44,573 nucleotides of DNA from Prevotellaceae bacterium UBA1746 (lineage in GTDB: Bacteria > Bacteroidota > Bacteroidia > Bacteroidales > Bacteroidaceae), in NCBI GenBank assembly GCA_002314875.1, contig DCHS01000037.1, forward strand, positions 1-44,573, read 5' to 3'. Positions 42,877 to 44,573 of this stretch are shown piece after piece. Under the pieces are notes generated by a model that did no database searches, was not told the DNA's origin, and saw only the letters and a list, made by a program, of their open reading frames with translations. Every line of letters begins with the position of its first letter. Position 1 is the stretch's first letter. The translations under genes and the position numbers were made by a program.

Positions 42877-44361
42877 TTACTTTACGCGCACGGGGCGGAC
42901 GGAGAAACCATAGTTGCGGATGCCGTTGCTGCTGTAGAAATCGCCCGAACCGAAGTACAGGCCGTAAGCGATGAAGGAGCCCGACGTGCTGAGCGAACGG
43001 GACCAGTAGCCGCCGTCGGAACCCGCGCCGCAAAGCGAACCATTGCTGCGAAACCCCGCAGCGGGAAGGAATATGTTGTCATCGCTCAGAGAATAGGAAG
43101 CAGAGGTGGTCGTGGAACTACCGCTGTACTTATACTTGCCCTTGTCGGAATCTGACTTGGCCTTATAGACTATGTAGCCATTTACGCTATTTCCATTGTA
43201 GCTTGTAACCCATTCCCAATAGCAGTTATTACGAAGCTCCGCCTGCTGAGTTTCACTCGGCATCTGCCAGTCACTGCCCCAATTAACACTGGCGGCATCG
43301 TCACTGGCTTCAAGTTCGGTAAGGGTATCGGTGAAGCCATTGCAACCGTATTGACTCTGCTGGCAGTATTTGGTCAGGTTGGGATAAGAACTCGTTCCAC
43401 CATTAGACCACTTGTAGGATGCCCAGGAATAGGCATTGTCAGCCTGTGGTTCAGTCTCGCCCCAGGCATAGTAGTCACCGTATTCTTCGGGACTGCTTGC
43501 ACCGACATTACAAGTGGCCCAGAGAGTTCCAGAGGGAAGACCGAGGTCAACAAATTCGTGTTCTCCTTCATTCCTGGCCACACGCACGGGGCGGACTGAG
43601 AAACCACCTTCGCGGTTGCTGCCGCCATAAGTGACGTAGCTCGAATAGAAGGCCAGGAGGTAAGCGCCGTCGGGGTTCGACGTGATGAGCGAACGGGACC
43701 AGTAGTTGCCCTCTTCACCTGCGCTGTAGAGCGAACCTCGGCCGCGACACCCCGCAGCGGGAAGGAATATGTACTTGTCAGTGTAACCGGACTTCTTACT
43801 GGTAATCTTTCTGCCATATACACCATTCACAGTGGTCCAGGTGGTAGTAGTATTGCTGCTGTTAATAAGCTCGTCTATCTGCGCTAAACTAGGCATCTGC
43901 CAGTCAGCGCCCCAATTAACGGTAGCAGCATCGTCAGCGGATTCGAGCTCGGTAAGGGTGTCGGTGAAGCCGTTGTAACCATATTTACTCTTCTGGCAGT
44001 ACTTGGTCAGGTTGGGATAGTCTTCGGTTCCACCGTTCGACCACTTGTAGGATGCCCAACTATAACGATTGTCAGCCTGTGGTTCTGTCTCGCCCCAGGC
44101 AAAGTAGTCACCGTATTCCTCTGGAGAACTTGCACCTACATTACAAGTTGCCCAGAGAGTTCCAGATGGAAGACCGAGGTCAACAAATTCGTGTTCTTCT
44201 TCATTATTATTATTAATTACTTCTTCCCAGTATATTTCTTTTACATCTTTAATTGTTATTTTTTCTCCATTATTTTTTATTACAACAGTATTATACTGAG
44301 TCTGAGCGCTTGAACAAAGTCCGATGGCAAATACGGACATCAACAATAAAAATTTCTTCAT
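42877..44361 (-). CDS. Secreted protein with two tandem Fib_succ_major-like domains
   Basis: Exported protein of 494 residues with a signal peptide ending SSA-QTQ. After a short linker domain ('VVIKNNGEKITIKDVKEIYWEE', like other Bacteroidetes N-terminal modules) come two copies, about residues 57-266 and 271-494. Each begins 'EHEFVDLGLPSGTLWATCNV' and ends 'GFSVRPVRV'. The first ~100 residues of each copy are almost identical, while the middle and C-terminal parts differ, keeping landmarks such as 'IFLPAAG', 'YWSRSL' and 'SVRPVR'. This is the Fibrobacter succinogenes major paralogous domain type. No catalytic residues are recognised; ligand binding through a C-type-lectin-like fold is an inference. 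It may be a surface protein, although it lacks the T9SS tail seen on others here. Confidence 0.82.
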   Translation of the reverse strand: MKKFLLLMSVFAIGLCSSAQTQYNTVVIKNNGEKITIKDVKEIYWEEVINNNNEEEHEFVDLGLPSGTLWATCNVGASSPEEYGDYFAWGETEPQADNRYSWASYKWSNGGTEDYPNLTKYCQKSKYGYNGFTDTLTELESADDAATVNWGADWQMPSLAQIDELINSSNTTTTWTTVNGVYGRKITSKKSGYTDKYIFLPAAGCRGRGSLYSAGEEGNYWSRSLITSNPDGAYLLAFYSSYVTYGGSNREGGFSVRPVRVARNEGEHEFVDLGLPSGTLWATCNVGASSPEEYGDYYAWGETEPQADNAYSWASYKWSNGGTSSYPNLTKYCQQSQYGCNGFTDTLTELEASDDAASVNWGSDWQMPSETQQAELRNNCYWEWVTSYNGNSVNGYIVYKAKSDSDKGKYKYSGSSTTTSASYSLSDDNIFLPAAGFRSNGSLCGAGSDGGYWSRSLSTSGSFIAYGLYFGSGDFYSSNGIRNYGFSVRPVRVK

Positions 44362-44388
44362 AAGATAATAATTAGATTAGTTACGATG

Positions 44389-44396
44389 CAAATATA
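44389..44396 (-). promoter_or_regulatory. Candidate -7 box (TATATTTG) for the Fib_succ_major-like gene
   Basis: Read on the minus strand the octamer fits TAnnTTTG and lies about 28 bases upstream of the ATG at 44361. TTTT stands where TTTG would be expected 20 bases further upstream. Confidence 0.5.
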
Positions 44397-44552
44397 GCAC
44401 TATTGTAAAATACCGAAAAATGCTGATAGGAATTTTTGAACACAAAACGAACAAAACCAGCAACGCGCGCGTGAGATATTACAAAATGAGTGGTTTATGC
44501 ATTTTATTTCCATTTTTCAAACCGTATGCTGTGATTGTAATTAACAAATTTT

Positions 44553-44560
44553 TATCTTTG
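44553..44560 (+). promoter_or_regulatory. Candidate -7 box (TATCTTTG) for a gene beyond the right edge
   Basis: TATCTTTG followed by CAAAAACAACAAA is typical of a Bacteroidota promoter and leader start. No start codon follows before the window ends at 44573. The rest of 44397-44552 contains no gene. Confidence 0.4.
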
Positions 44561-44573
44561 CAAAAACAACAAA

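Overview
The window looks like a chromosomal segment of a Bacteroidota member, most likely Bacteroidales and close to Prevotella. The evidence is TAnnTTTG-type -7 promoter boxes without Shine-Dalgarno dependence, several secreted proteins ending in a short 'GLYIINGKKxIxK' type-IX-secretion-like tail, a PorW/SprE-like TPR lipoprotein, a BACON lipoprotein, a Bacteroidetes-style LptD and a GH84 enzyme closely resembling the Bacteroides O-GlcNAcase. Most of the content is core chromosome. I saw no phage, integrase, transposase, CRISPR array, rRNA or tRNA.

Layout. 1-3.9 kb: a large secreted discoidin/FIVAR protein, ending at a perfect bidirectional terminator. 3.9-9.4 kb (minus): a compact run udk - dxs - trkA - trkH (pyrimidine salvage, isoprenoid precursor synthesis, K+ uptake). 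dxs has no conventional start codon for its conserved N-terminus. 9.5-13 kb: an HD-domain hydrolase and a secreted metallophosphatase. 13.2-16.3 kb: LptD, from a TTG start. 16.4-26.8 kb: a same-strand run of a BACON lipoprotein, a double-domain GDSL/sialate-O-acetylesterase, a subtilisin-like protease, a DedA membrane protein, a secreted GLUG-like repeat protein, aroA and a small Cys-containing membrane protein. 26.9-33.9 kb: PorW/SprE-like lipoprotein, a DUF6057-like membrane protein and a beta-propeller lipoprotein with a c-type haem motif; the last two form the least understood unit here. 34.1-37.2 kb: a small winged-helix protein behind a structured leader, a carboxynorspermidine/saccharopine dehydrogenase and recA. 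37.7-39.6 kb (minus): peptidase T with a translationally coupled unknown gene. 39.8-42.5 kb: GH84 and guanine deaminase. 42.9-44.4 kb (minus): a secreted protein with two tandem Fib_succ_major-like domains.

Between genes there is unusual repeat content. Two ~200-bp mosaic repeat blocks (37.3 and 42.5 kb) both sit between convergent genes, and shorter pieces of the same material sit directly before start codons (21.4 and 26.9 kb). A separate AAT-rich family forms a 28-bp inverted repeat before recA and a short piece before the haem lipoprotein.

Functionally, the secreted enzymes (GH84, sialate esterase, subtilase, discoidin protein) fit a gut or mucosal commensal living on host or dietary glycoconjugates, with LptD and the PorW-like protein serving the outer envelope. 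No SusC/SusD pair, sialidase or reverse transcriptase is present here, so proposals about dedicated utilisation loci or diversity-generating elements rest on inference.
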